NCBI GenBank assembly: GCA_019022495.1
Contig: JAFEKR010000003.1
Location: 682,001-746,000 of the forward strand
Direction: 5' to 3'
Length of the DNA: 64,000 nt
Source: Epichloe hybrida
Taxonomy: Eukaryota; Ascomycota; Sordariomycetes; Hypocreales; Clavicipitaceae
The position numbers and the translations under genes were made by a program. This document shows positions 1 through 11,381 of the stretch, piece after piece. Position 1 is the first letter of the stretch. Each line of letters begins with the position of its first letter. The notes under the pieces were generated by a model. That model made no database searches. It saw nothing but the letters and a program-made list of their open reading frames with translations, and had not been told where the DNA came from.

Positions 1-541
1 AGCCTTCAAGCAGACTAGATAATCTCGCAAAATAAAAGCTGGGCTGGTGTCAAGCGCCATTCCTTTCTCGATTCTCGATTCTGCTTCGAAAAACGGCGTT
101 TTACCGCCCTGGCGTTGCGTTTCCGAGCCTCGCCGAAAAACTCGCATCGACAATTGCGATAAGTGGAAGTGCGATGTCTGCTGATAAGTATCCGCGAACC
201 CAGTTACTCAAGAGGGTCTCACAAGTGGAATATAAGTATGGATATGAATCCGAATCTGAGATTGAAGGCTGGAAGTGGCGCCGGCCCGCCATGTGGCCAT
301 TGTACATGTACATACGGATTACATGGTAATACGCCATGGAGTGTTTATCTTATCGGAACCGTGATGGTGGAGTGATTAAATGCTGCCACGAATCCAACAT
401 CCTTGCGACGGCTCGATCCTCTTTCTTCTTTTCTTGTCACGAATCCATTCTTGACTGCTCTCGGCATACATCTCTGTGCGACGAAACGCACAGTAAGCAC
501 CCGATTCGCCTTTCTGCAAGAACCACGAGCACGTCACGAGC
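1..541. other. Intergenic / 5' leader of DUF3602 gene
   Basis: I see no gene here. The stretch holds one copy of a dispersed intergenic motif at about 301-325 (TACATGTACATACGGATT) and, just before the next start codon, a pyrimidine-rich leader. Confidence 0.5.
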
Positions 542-1197
542 ATGGCTGTTGAGGTATCGCACGGCCGAGGTGGGGCCGGAAACATCAACGAAGACAAGAC
601 CACCTACGTGGATGGCGAAGTCGTTCGTGCTGGCGCTGAGGGAAGTCATGGCGATGGAGCGTACAGCGCCGGGCGAGGAGGTAAGGCACCCGAAACATTG
701 CCCTCCCAGCGTGTGAAATGAATGGTTGTGGTGAACGGCTGTGGTGAACGGCTGTGGTGAATGGCTGTGGTGGTCTCGTCAACAAAGATGCTTCGAGCGG
801 CTTGGCGCGTTGCTGTCTGTGGCTTTTTTTCCCCTGCTTCAATTTGTAACGCGAGCTCAAGCGAGACTCGTCCAGTCACAGACGCCAATCGAGAATCCAT
901 GCTTGACATCAGCGACACTCGATTGACTAATTGATCTTGACCTACACAGGTGCCGGAAACATTGGTGACGTCGGCCAGTCACCCACACCGCGCAAGGACC
1001 AAGACATCGTTCCCGAGGTGGCGTACCGCGCGAGCCAGGACAACCAGGACTACCATACCGGTCGAGGCGGCGCGGGCAACGAGCATGTCGCGCCAAGTCA
1101 TGGGCAGAAGTCTTCACAGTCAGATGACACTGGCACGCCGGTGGTGGGGCTGGCGGACAGGCTGAAGAAGAAGCTTTTTGGCATCATCAGGAAATAG
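542..1197 (+). CDS. DUF3602-family glycine-rich small protein
   Basis: Two exons, 542-680 and 950-1197, join to a 128-residue protein. The intron 681-949 has a GTAAGG donor and CACAG acceptor. The protein carries three copies of a GRGGAGN-type motif: SHGRGGAGNI at residues 6-15, a second GRGGAGNI at about 44-51 formed exactly across the splice junction, and GRGGAGNE at about 80-87. This motif defines the fungal DUF3602 family. The C-terminus is basic (LADRLKKKLFGIIRK), possibly membrane- or nucleic-acid-binding. The start at 542 was chosen because it places the first motif near the N-terminus, as is usual in this family. Function is unknown. The intron contains four 13-bp tandem units. Confidence 0.85.
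721..772 (+). repeat. 13-bp tandem repeat, 4 copies, in intron
   Basis: Four head-to-tail copies of AAYGGYTGTGGTG lie inside the intron of the DUF3602 gene. The copies differ only by C/T changes. Confidence 0.9.
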
Positions 1198-2618
1198 CCA
1201 GTGACAGTGACCAACGGGATACCTCGTCTCAAGAGTTGGTCAAGGACGCCGCACCTCTCCTTCTATGCACATTGTTGTACATGATTTCCTCGCAATATAG
1301 ACATGATGTTTCTCGTTTCTAGCAAATCCAATCGTTTACTAAACTGTGTGTTTGACGGAAACATCAGACGGGCTCGTCATTATGACCAGCCTTCATGATG
1401 GCACCGCCTTCAGATTCTGCTTGTGCAATTTGGTGGAACCTTCTGGTGTGTCCCGCTCCAACTTATCCTCGCTCTGAAAGGGCAATGCTGAACTTGATCC
1501 CGAATCTCGATGCAGCTGCACGCCGTCAGCTTATCAGATTTTCACTCTCAGCCGCATCGTGGTTTGAGGGACACAACATTATGTACTGTGATTCACGAAC
1601 CACCCTTCTTTGAAATCCCCGTGCGTTGTGATCAGTTCCCCCCCCACAGCGTTGAGTGGAACCCCGCCCGCTGAAGTTTCCAAGAGCCACGTTCTCGCGT
1701 GGCCCACTTAGATGGAGATGTCATCAATTTGGAGGCCAACTCGAAAACTCGTATAAAAAAAAAAGCAGGATCCAGCTTGCGATGCATAATTCTGACTTGT
1801 AGCGGTGATGTCACTTCTTTGCCGCAAACATCACAGCTTCGTATAAGTGACGAGCGGGTCGATTCGACACGGCATCCGTAAGTCCAGGGGTCCGCGAAGG
1901 GAGGGAAGGACCCGAGATTGAACGAATTGGAACAAATTGGAACAAATTGGCGGCTGGTTCTCGTTGGGCTACATTAAATGGCGCCTGTGAGGGAGGTCAC
2001 GCCCACCTCTTCTTTTGGAGGCGGGTTTGCAAATCCTTCGATTGGGGGTCAAAGAGGGGAACGAACCTTGTTGGCGGAGTCATCTTGTACATACATAATC
2101 CGTACGGATCCGTAGAGCAGAAGCTATCAGTTCAATCCCATTTTCCTGCAGGAGCATCACACACGACCTCGCATGATACCCATCACCACCACTAGGGACC
2201 CTGGCTGGACCAAGGTTCCATAATTACGGATCACTCGATATTTGACATCTTGGAAAGAGAAACTGGACATCAGTTCGAACGCACATGGCCCAAGCAAGAG
2301 CTCGCTACCTTTGATATTATTATTACCAGACCAGGGAGGACGACTTCAGCCGGATTAAAAAAAAAATTACTCAGGTGGTCACATTTTCTCACCAATCACG
2401 AGCCACCGCGGGAGAGCAGCTTGGCAGGCGCGAGCCCCATAGACCCATAGCAGCTCCAGGCTCTCAGCATGCCACCCCAGACCAGCCAGCTCAACCGTCC
2501 CGAGCTTCGAGGTCATCGACATTGGTCGGGACTCTCTGTTCTCTCGAAAAGGTCGTTTCGCTCTTTTGCAACTTCCTCATTCGAAGCAGACGATGAACGA
2601 TCTTCTTCCGACGGCACC
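1198..2618. other. Intergenic, 1.4 kb
   Basis: I recognise no gene. It contains a short tandem repeat of GGAACAAATT at about 1929-1951, a copy of the dispersed TACATACATA/CGGATCC motif at about 2086-2115, and short A-tracts. The distal part must hold the promoter and leader of the Atg22-like gene. Confidence 0.5.
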
Positions 2619-4509
2619 ATGAGTTCTCACAGCAGCGAGAGCGACTTGAGGCGCTTGGGCGCGCCGCATTACGCTGGCCACGATGCCCGGCCCACGAGCT
2701 CCAAGGAACTGCTCGGCTGGTACATGTATGGCTTCGCAGCCGAAGTGTACGTTGTGTGCGGAATAGGTACGTTGCAACTAATTGCTGGCGCCTTTGCGGG
2801 CGACTGAACTTGGGTCTGCTTGGAATGACTTCGTTTGACGGCGACGATTTCTGAACAACAACTCGCCGTGTTGGATGATTGACAAAGCTGACTTGCTATT
2901 AGGCTCCTTCATTCCCATCCTCCTGGAGACTTTGGCTAGAGAGAATGGCGTCCTCCTTTCGGATCCGACCAAGCCTTGCGGATCAAGCGATAGCAAAAGT
3001 GAAGACGATGGGCAATGCGTCATTTATGTACTTGGTATCGAGATCAACACCGCAAGCTTTGCCATGTACACGTTTTCGCTCAGCGTCCTGCTACAAGCCT
3101 TACTAGTGGTAAGCATCAGTTGCGCCGCCGACCACGGACACTACAGAAAAAAGCTTCTTCTCTATTTTGCGTGGACCGGGGCCTTGTCGGTCATGGCCTA
3201 CGTCTTCATCAGCAAGGAGACATACCTACTGGGTGCTCTGCTCACGATTCTCTCCAATACTTCGTTTGGGGCATCATTTGTCTTGCTGAACTCTTTTTTG
3301 CCTCTACTCGTGCGCAACCATCCCGAGGCGTTGAATGCGAGGCGAGGCACGACTCCTGATTTGTCAAATACCGGACCAGAATCGCGTGCCCTAGACGACT
3401 CTGTTGCAACGTTGGAAAACGACAGTGCGAATCCTGCTTCACCCCTTCTACCCGGAGAAGATTTTATGGCTGGACCACGTCTACATAAAATGCCAAGTCA
3501 TGAAAAAATAACCTCAACGGAGCTGCAACTATCTTCTCTAATGTCCGCAAAAGGCATGGGCGTTGGCTATATCGCGGCGCTATTTGTACAATGTTTAGCA
3601 ATCGGCCTCCTTGTCTCGATGAAAAACACGACGTGGTCTCAGAGGGTCGTCCTTCTGGTTATTGGTTCCTGGTGGGCTGTTTTCACCATACCATCGGCGC
3701 TTTTCTTGCGCCCAAGGCCAGGCCCACCACTCGTCAATAGTGGCCGCCAAGGACCCTTTGGATGGATACCTTATCTGACATATGCTTGGAAGTCCTTGTT
3801 TCGCACTGCCCAACAGGCAAGGCGGTTGGCAGACATCATGCTATTCCTGGCTGGCTGGTTTATGCTTTCTGACGCGATTGCCACAACGTCGTCCACTGCG
3901 ATCCTCTTTGCCAAAACTCAACTACACATGCGTCCCTGGGCACTCGGCATGATTAACGTCATCACAACAATAGCAGGCATCATAGGCGCATTCGGCTGGC
4001 CGGGGTTGTCTCGAGCTCTGGGTTTGAAGGCACCCCAGACCATTTTGGTGTGCATTGCGCTGTTCGAGCTCATTCCACTCTATGGATTGTTGGGCTATCT
4101 GCCGTTCGTCAAGAACTGGGGGGTAATTGGCCTTCAACAACCCTGGGAGATGTATCCTCTCGCCGCCATTTATGGCCTTGTTATGGGCGGGTTGAGTAGC
4201 TACTGCCGTTCCTTGTACGGCGAGCTTATCCCTCCAGGGTCTGAGGCAGCATTCTACGCTCTGTACGCCATAACAGACAAAGGGTCAAGCGTTTTCGGTC
4301 CAACCATTGTGGGTGCCATCATTGACCGGACAGGGAGCATTCGTCCGGCGTTCTGGTTTCTGGGAGCGTTGGTCGGGTTGCCCGCACCGTTGATCTGGTT
4401 GATTGATGTAGAGAGGGGGAAAGAGGAGGGAGGGAAACTGGCCGCCAAGATTGCGGGCACCGAAGTATGCGCAACACAAGGCGATGACTTGATGGAAGAT
4501 GATGATTAA
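2619..4509 (+). CDS. atg22: Atg22-like vacuolar amino-acid effluxer (MFS)
   Basis: Exons 2619-2766 and 2903-4509 give 584 residues; the intron (GTACGT...TTAG, 136 bp) falls in a glycine codon after VVCGI. Family knowledge: Atg22 proteins are vacuolar membrane major-facilitator-type permeases that export amino acids after autophagic body breakdown. Visible features are the diagnostic N-terminal [20 protein letters not shown] followed by [16 protein letters not shown], about a dozen hydrophobic segments, a long hydrophilic loop at about residues 200-260, and a conserved [20 protein letters not shown] near residue 480. Yeast Atg22 is about 530 residues. An in-frame ATG at 2469 would add 50 residues, but 2619 has the better context (CACCATGA) and fits the short N-terminus typical of the family. 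Filamentous fungi often have several paralogues, so the exact one is not certain. Confidence 0.9.
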
Positions 4510-5300
4510 GAGGGGGGAACATTATGCAAAGGCGATTCATATGCTGTATAATAGCGCTGGTGTTTGGTCACTGATAACAAGATGAGATCATGTCTCTTTG
4601 TCCAGTGACAAGAACATGCATTTTGACATGTTGATACCATTGATCAACAAATCCAAGATTGAAAGATGAACAGGGCACTTGATACGATACTGAGGAGGGA
4701 TTGATTGATTGTTATTGTATTGTCGAGCGTAAAACCCCAGCCACCTCATTATCGATAGCCATCTGTCTGTTTGTTTGGCATTGCCGTGCCTCGCCCCGCC
4801 TCGCTGGATGGGTGTGCGGATTGACGGCGTTCCGGCGACTCCGCCCGCGCCGCGCCGCGCCTTGTCAGTCACAGTCAGTGTGGCGTGCAGTGGGGCGTGC
4901 AGTGGGGCGTGCAGCAGCGCCCTTCGCCTTCCAGTTTCGGCCTTTACGGAGGGGGGGGGGGTCGTCCGCACTGGTGGCATGATACTGGTGGCGGCATGAC
5001 GCACCTTTGCTGGCTGCACCGACAAACCTGTTGACTCTTTTGCTCTCTTGCCAACTTCGTCCGCCGGCCGCAGAGTGTGAGGTGAGCAGTTTCGCCTGAC
5101 CGCTTGTCGCGAATAGCCTCCCGCTTTCCCACCCTCTCTCTCCCCCTCACCCTCCACACTTTGTTTTTCTCTTCCCCCCCCCCGGCCAACGACGCGCGAC
5201 CGTTATCCATCGAGGCTAGCGCCTAGAGAGCGCATCGTTTCTCGCTTCGTCACCATCCTGCCGACGTTTCCTTGATACCAACCCACTCGATACACTCGAT
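4510..5300. other. Intergenic, 0.8 kb
   Basis: No gene seen. It contains three copies of a GTGCAGTGGGGC-type 12-bp tandem unit at about 4886-4918, a 10-G run at about 4950-4960, and a CT-rich tract at about 5120-5190 that looks like the leader of the next gene. Confidence 0.5.
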
Positions 5301-6903
5301 ATGAGCTCGAAACCTCGAAAACGGTCCCGTCCTGTGACGGACGAGAACCGCGCCGACTGTCCTTTCACCGTGGCCTTGGTTGCCGCTCCAAGCTCCGAGG
5401 AGCGCGATCACATACCGAAGAAAAGGAAGCGCGATGACGAGGAGGATGGTGCGTCTGTCAGCAACGGCAAAAGAGAGCTGGTTCAAATGTCGCCGTTCCA
5501 ACCCCGGGGCAAATTCAAGTCCAACCAGTCCATGAATCTAGCCTATACTGTTGAGCCACGGAAGCAGTGGCTGGAAATGACGCGGTACAACAGCTTTGTC
5601 CGTGAGTGCATCACTCGGTGACAGGATTCCTTCGTCCTCTCCATCCCCAGACTTTCCCGTCACCATCGCCCGCGTGCGCACACATCTGAATTGTTGCTCA
5701 GTCTAACACCTCCGGTCAGTAAACGGCTACAAGTACAACCATGACGAGTTTGTTCATATCGCAAACGACGATACTATTGAACTGCAGAAAGCGACGGGCA
5801 AGAACGCGGACGGCGCAAGCTTACTACAGTCCGCGGATTATTGGGTCGCCAGGATCCTCGAAGTGAGGGCCTCGGACGAGCACCATGTCTATGCTCGAAT
5901 CTATTGGATGTACTCCCCAGACGAGCTGCCGGCTGGTACAGTGGACGGAAAGAAGACCATCACCGGCCGTCAGCCATATCACGGACAGAACGAGCTTATA
6001 GCCTCTAATCACAGTAAGGCGCGAATTGCGTTTCCTCCCAAGGCTGCTTGTGTTTGCGTCTCGGTGCTGATCTGGAATTTACAGTGGACGTGATCAATGT
6101 TGTCAGTGTCGCCATGAAGGCAACTGTGCACCATTGGATCGAGTCAGATGATGAGGAGGTACAGGATGCTTTATATTGGAGGCAAGCTTTCAATTGTCGA
6201 ACTGCTCAGGTCTCCGTAAGTGACGATGGGCCCCATGTCATCCACGTCCATCCACGCTGACAAGTTTTTTTTTTCTTTTTTTTCTTTTTTTTTGCAACAG
6301 TCTGTTGAGTTGACGTGTAAATGTCAAACCCCTGCCAATCCAGACAAGACCCTGATCGGCTGCACCAATTCGGAGTGCGACACTTGGCTACACTACGAAT
6401 GTCTTCTGCACGACGTGCTAACACAGGTGTACGAACGACTGGGCAAAGACAAACCACACAAGCCTGACAAGATAGAAGAGTCAGCCATCAAGTTGGAAGA
6501 AAACGACACCGAGCTGCCACACCGACCACTGACGCCGAGCGAAAACAAAGACGAAGAGCGCACACCCTCTGCCATCGTTGTCAAGGGATCTGGGGAGAAC
6601 GGGGAGCATATTTCGCTGGCCAAGAGATTCGAGAGCACGCCCAAAGCAACCACACAAACTCCAACACGTAGACCCCGGAGCGCAATGAGCCAAAGGAGTG
6701 CCAAGTCGGCATCTACGAGGAAGCGCGGCGGAAAGAAGGCGGCGGGAGAAAAGCCGTACGAGGGGCTGTTCCAGGCAGGCCTAAGGATGAACGAAGGGCC
6801 GATGGTTTGGCAGATTGCCGATTTGCGGCCAAACATTCAAGGGGGTGATCGCACATGGACAGAACGAGCGGCTTGTCTGGTTTGCAAACACTTGATTGAC
6901 TGA
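5301..6903 (+). CDS. BAH-PHD protein, EPR-1/BP1-like chromatin reader candidate
   Basis: Four exons, 5301-5601, 5720-6013, 6085-6215 and 6301-6903, give 442 residues; all introns are GT-AG. Residues 1-95 are basic and disordered with a KKRKRD nuclear-signal-like stretch. A BAH domain spans about 100-240 (NGYKYNHDEFVHIAN, YWVARILEV, YARIYWMY). A zinc finger of PHD type starts at residue 248 (CKC, then IGCTNSEC and WLHYEC), and its last cysteine pair is probably CLVC at 434-437. Family knowledge: Neurospora EPR-1 and Fusarium BP1 are BAH-PHD proteins that read H3K27me3 in facultative heterochromatin. I infer the same role from architecture only. About 150 disordered residues appear to be inserted inside the PHD finger. 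The last intron ends in a long T/C tract. Confidence 0.85.
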
Positions 6904-7684
6904 GCCCATTCCGGATGCTGTCACCGGGTGGGTGCTTCGATTGTCTCGTTTGTGTTGCCTGGATTCGAAGAACATGCGGACCTGAGACGCATACCGACAG
7001 CACCACCGACGCTTGTTGCGTCGCATTTCTTTACGACATGGTCCGACTTTTAGTCCTTTTTCCTCTTTCTGAAGCAGTATATACTTGGTCCGGGAGCATT
7101 ACTCATATGGCAAATGGTCGGCCAAAAGGAAGCGAGTATTTGTAAGCAAGGGACAGCTATTTCGGTGAGATGCGGAGACAGCACAGGGCGCAGATCCACC
7201 GTCGTCATCGTTCATGAAGGGGGGTTTCTTCTTCTTCGTTTTTGTGCCCCTTTCAGAGTTTCACATATCGTTCGTGGAGGGTGTTTGAGGGCGTTGCTGC
7301 TACAGTGCTGGGATGCATATTTTGGGTGCTGGCAAGGCGTTGAGCGAATCGGTTTGGTGGGGCCATGGACTGTCTTTTCTCGAATCTACTTCGCTTGCGG
7401 TTGTATTCGATCTGCTGCTGTTGCTATGTCTTGGGTAAGCCCCAGGATAGTTAGTCCTTGGAAGTTATACAAACTTCTGTGCATATCCATGGAATGTTGC
7501 TCTCACGATGCATCTTGTTGTCTTGTGCAGCAGCAAGTTACCAACCAAGCTCAAGTGGGGTCATTCGACCCCGCCGCCGCGTCGGACTCCAGCATGGGTG
7601 TCTAGACGTCTGCCTTGCATATCAACTTGACTTCGCATCGTCACCCGCCATCGTCACCAACGTTCGAGGCCAATACCCGCCACA
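6904..7684. other. Intergenic, 0.8 kb
   Basis: It lies between the BAH-PHD gene and cap2. Open frames here look like chance and match no protein I know. The last 150 bases probably carry the cap2 promoter and leader. Confidence 0.5.
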
Positions 7685-8786
7685 ATGGCTGACGTAGACC
7701 CCTTTGACTCGGCGCTGTACGTAAATCGCAATGAAAATTCCTTCTTATCCTCTCCCTTTCCAAGTCTCCACGGAGTCAATCAGACCAATCCAACTAATCC
7801 CATCCCATCTCGTTGTCCAAAAGTGACCTCCTCCGGCGCCTCAACCCCAAACACACGGCCGACCATCTCAACGCCATCATCTCGCTCGCGCCCGACCTGA
7901 CCGAAGACCTTCTCTCCTCTGTCGACCAGCCACTTGACATTCGGCGGTGCAAGCAGACCGGTCGCGAATATCTACTATGCGACTACAACCGCGACGGCGA
8001 TAGTTACCGCTCCCCATGGTCCAACGAGTTCGATCCGCCGTTGGACGAGGGCGGCGTAGGCGGCGTGAGTGCTGGCGGAAGTGAAGGGGCGGGCGAGGGG
8101 GCTATCCCGAGCGAGAGAGTGCGAAAGATGGAGATCAAGGCCAACGATGCCTTTGATATCTACAGGGACCTGTACTACGAGGGCGGTGTGAGCAGTGTTC
8201 ACTTTTGGAACTTGGATGATGGGTTCGCGGGAGTGGTTCTTCTGAAGAAGTGTCAGTGCCGTTCCCCCCCTCCCCCACATCTTTTTCCGGGTCTGTTTTG
8301 GACAAAGAGGCTTTTTTTCCTTTCCTGCCTGCCTCGTCCCTGATGAGTGAGAATGAAACACACATGATTTGCTAACGCCCGCGGCCGAATATAGCGGCTA
8401 CACCGGGCGGCACCACAGAAGGTGTCTGGGACTCGATTCACGTGTTCGAGGCCATTGAGCGCGGCCGAACCACGCACTACAAGCTCACGTCAACGGTGAT
8501 ATTGTCGCTCGCCACGGCTGACAATGGTCTCGGCGACATGGACCTCAGCGGCAACATGACGCGCCAGGTGGAGCAGGACCTGCCGGTAGATAACGACGAC
8601 AGCCACATTGCCAATGTAGGCCGTCTGGTCGAGGACATGGAGCTCAAGATGCGAAATCTACTGCAGGAGGTGTACTTTGGCAAGGCCAAGGATGTGGTGG
8701 GCGACCTGCGGAGTGTGGGGAGCTTGAGTGACGGGGCGCGGGATCGTGAGGCACAGCGGGAGCTCATTGGCAGTATGCGGAAATGA
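7685..8786 (+). CDS. cap2: F-actin-capping protein subunit beta
   Basis: Three exons, 7685-7716, 7824-8251 and 8395-8786, give 283 residues, close to yeast Cap2 (287). The first exon is only 32 nt. The donor GTACGT at 7717 was preferred over GTAAAT at 7721 because it restores [13 protein letters not shown], the conserved CapZ-beta N-terminus. Other family signatures are [18 protein letters not shown] (about residues 52-69), [16 protein letters not shown] and [10 protein letters not shown]. The subunit forms a heterodimer with capping protein alpha and binds barbed ends of actin filaments in cortical patches. The second intron has a GTCAGT donor and a GCTAAC branch site. The gene is complete. 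Confidence 0.97.
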
Positions 8787-9232
8787 TGACTATGATGATG
8801 GCTACGCGCGATTTTCGATGGATTGGGGGGGACCAGGGGGGAGCCGATGTTTGGAATCTCTCGCTTCTTCTAAGAGAATGACAGCTGGACCACGAGCGTA
8901 TCGCGGCACCCGAGATGGAGTGCCCAAGATGGGATCGACCCGGTCGGTAACTACATGCATTTTCCATACGAGCTTCATTTGCTGCACTGCAATTTCTGGT
9001 CGTGTCTTGCCCCCCCCGGACGTCAGACTGACTGTGCCACACCCCCCGCTTCAGATGGGAAAGTATCGTGACCATCAATGCCGTTGGAGTCTAAGCAACG
9101 ATAGCTCAAGTGTGATGGCGGTTCGAAAAGTGTAAGCCCTGGTTTCTCTGCTAGACTCAAGTGCATGGCAGGAGAAGACGCACACATGCTTCCATCGGTA
9201 CATGAATCGACAACGCCTCTACGACCAATGGC
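8787..9232. other. Convergent intergenic spacer
   Basis: A 446-bp spacer between convergent genes (cap2 on +, the next gene on -). I see nothing but 3'-flanking sequence with short C runs. Confidence 0.5.
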
Positions 9233-10072
9233 TCATACGGCCCCTGATCCCGGCCCCGGTTCAGGTTTATAGCGAGGCACCCCGAGAGCCTCCTGCAAGT
9301 CGAGGCCCCATTGCCGAACCGGCTTGTTGCCATGCCTCAGGTCTCTGTAGAAAGTACGAAGCGGCTCCGGGAGACGGCCCGCGTCCAGGAGCCCGTCCTC
9401 GTCAATGTACAGCTCCACGTACCCGATCATGGCCATGGCAAAGGCACCCATCCACCGGCCCAGATCCCGCGCATACAGGCGCAGAAACGCCTCGAGCAAA
9501 ACATGGGATCTGGGAACGACAACGGGTGGCTGGCCGGGCTTGAAGACACCCGCTCCGCGACCTGGTCGCCACGGCGGGAGAACAGTCTGGTCGGACGCGA
9601 GGACGAAGGGCGAGGAGGGCAGCTGCAGCTTGACATGGCTCGGCGACGCCAGAGACCTGTCCAAGGGTGGCAAGAACCACAGCGTCTCGGACTGCAGATA
9701 GAGACCTACTACTATGTCGGAGCTCTCGATGTGGAAATGGCGCGATGGTGGCGGTGTCGGTCGTTCGCTGTGGCTGAAGATGCAAACCTCGGTGTCGTGG
9801 CATGGTGTGAGGCGTGCGAGCCGACTGAGGACCTTGGCCCCAGTATCTATGTCGTGGTCCGGAATAACAAAGTCGATTGACTTGCCGAAGAAGCGTCAGT
9901 TTTGTATGTGACATCTACTTTCATTCTCGTGGCGATCGAGGACACTTACAGCGACGATGGATGGGACGCCGTGGACGACGAGGAGATAATGGCCCCAAAG
10001 AACGCAGGGGATCTGGGCTGAATTGAGAGCTCGTGCAATGGAAGCAACAAACGATTCGGAAAGCTCCGCCAT
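9233..10072 (-). CDS. Conserved fungal protein, possible nucleotidyltransferase-like fold
   Basis: Two exons on the minus strand, 9950-10072 then 9233-9880, give 256 residues; the intron has a perfect GTAAGT donor. The N-terminus has the pattern ALNSAQIPCVLWGHYLLVVHG followed by SIVASIDFVIPD, resembling fungal proteins often described as nucleotidyltransferase-like (a small helix, then WG, then a strand with acidic residues). I cannot name a catalytic site with confidence, and the function is unknown. The C-terminal half has FLRLYARDLGRWMGAFAMAMIGYVELYIDEDGLLD, probably a folded helical domain. The gene is divergent from the FAR1-domain gene with 243 bp between starts, so they may share a promoter. 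Gene reality is supported by intron signals and a long compatible frame. Confidence 0.75.
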
Positions 10073-10315
10073 GCTGCTATGAGAGTTACTCGAGGCAATC
10101 GTTTATTGCTGTGGCTAGCAACGCACAGAGGTGTGAAGTTGAGAATGAAGGCGGCCACTGACTAGACAGACCCCGCACCAGACCGCACTCCCCTACGGAT
10201 TTTATGTAGTCCCCATGTACAATCTCGACCGCGTTTTCTCGTCGACGCGAATAACGTGAAACCGTCAAGGCCAGAGCAACACCATAACCACCACCACCAC
10301 CACAGGAAACCAACA

Positions 10316-10858
10316 ATGGACGCCCTATACGGAAAAAAATTCAACGATCTAAACGAGCTCAAGCGCGCCTTGAAATCGGCCTCCCACGACCTCGGATTCG
10401 CCGTCGTCGTTCACAAGTCCTACCCCAATGCAAAGTATCCGTCGCGAATCATGCTGCGATGCTGCAAAGGCCGCTTGTACAAATCACAACATAATGCCGA
10501 CGCGCATCCCAGCAAATCTCGGTTATCCACGAGCTCGCAAATGACAGGATGCCCCTTCAGGCTCACGATAGCCGTACGCGACGGATTTTATACCCTCTGC
10601 AAGGCGAGAACTTCCGAGATTACCAGTCACAACCACGAGCTCGACGCCTCATCCCTCGTGCAGGTCCGACAGGAGAAAGTCATGTTGCTACAGGAGAAGA
10701 TCATCTCTCTTTGTACGAGTGGTGTTCCGCCGAGTCAAATTTTCGACAAACTTCGTCAAGAATGCCCTGATAAAATCGAGGGCGTCAAACGGCATGATAT
10801 ATACAATTCCGTCCGCCGGCATCTGATGTGGGAGGAATTCCGGGAATCAAGGCCGTGA
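10316..10858 (+). CDS. FAR1-type DNA-binding domain protein
   Basis: A single exon of 180 residues, starting at ATG 10316 (the frame is open further upstream, but this is the first ATG with a sensible N-terminus). Residues 5-115 match the FAR1/WRKY-GCM1 zinc-finger fold: YGKKFNDLNELKRAL, RIMLRCCKGRLY, then GCPFRLTIAVRDGFYTLC and a terminal SHNHEL pair of histidines. This domain is known from MULE-type transposases and the plant FAR1/FHY3 regulators derived from them. Here it stands alone: no transposase core follows, only a 65-residue helical tail (LLQEKIISLCTSGVPPSQIFDKL). It may be a domesticated transposase fragment acting as a transcription factor, which is inference. A CCA triplet run lies just upstream of the start. 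Confidence 0.85.
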   Translation: MDALYGKKFNDLNELKRALKSASHDLGFAVVVHKSYPNAKYPSRIMLRCCKGRLYKSQHNADAHPSKSRLSTSSQMTGCPFRLTIAVRDGFYTLCKARTSEITSHNHELDASSLVQVRQEKVMLLQEKIISLCTSGVPPSQIFDKLRQECPDKIEGVKRHDIYNSVRRHLMWEEFRESRP

Positions 10859-11381
10859 CTTGATCTACGCGGAGCTTCATACCGGGACATGTTCGAGCTC
10901 TTCTATCCGAGTCGAGTGCTTGGGCAGTTCACTCCCCCGAGCTACATGTGTAATTGGGCCTGAATCCAACCCGCAGCTCGTCATGTTTACGGTCGCGGAT
11001 CCTGGAAAGTGCGTGGACTGGTACAGTGCTGTAGGGGTAATTGGAGTCAGATCCACACGTCTTGTCAGGGGGGGGGGATGTAGTATGACTAAGCGATAGG
11101 GCCGTCAGGTGATTAGGGTAGGTGGGTCGGGTACAAGAAGACACCCTGCAGGGCACCCGCCCCGGTGACATTATTTCCCCCTGAGAATCTGTATGGCTAC
11201 TCTTTGATTGTTGTGGCATGATGATGCGTCGTAACCATCTGTATCTGCACTGGCAATTTGCCAAACTCGCAATGTATAGAGATATCAGAATGCGTACCAC
11301 CTTGCTACCCTCTCCAAGTGCCCAACGACGCAAGTAATTGCGTCTGCAGCCTTGACAACACGATGCTGTCGGCCTGCTGGG
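10859..11381. other. Convergent intergenic spacer
   Basis: A 523-bp stretch between the FAR1-domain gene (+) and the phosphoesterase remnant (-). No gene seen; it has one G9 run at about 11070. Confidence 0.5.

Noticed and set aside
2469..2618. In-frame upstream ATG for the Atg22-like gene
   Set aside because: It would add 50 residues not expected in the family, and the start context is weaker than at 2619; kept as an alternative.
7114..7605. 163-codon plus-strand open frame between the BAH-PHD gene and cap2
   Set aside because: It has no recognisable domain, a Cys/Trp-rich chance-like composition, and lies in a leader region.
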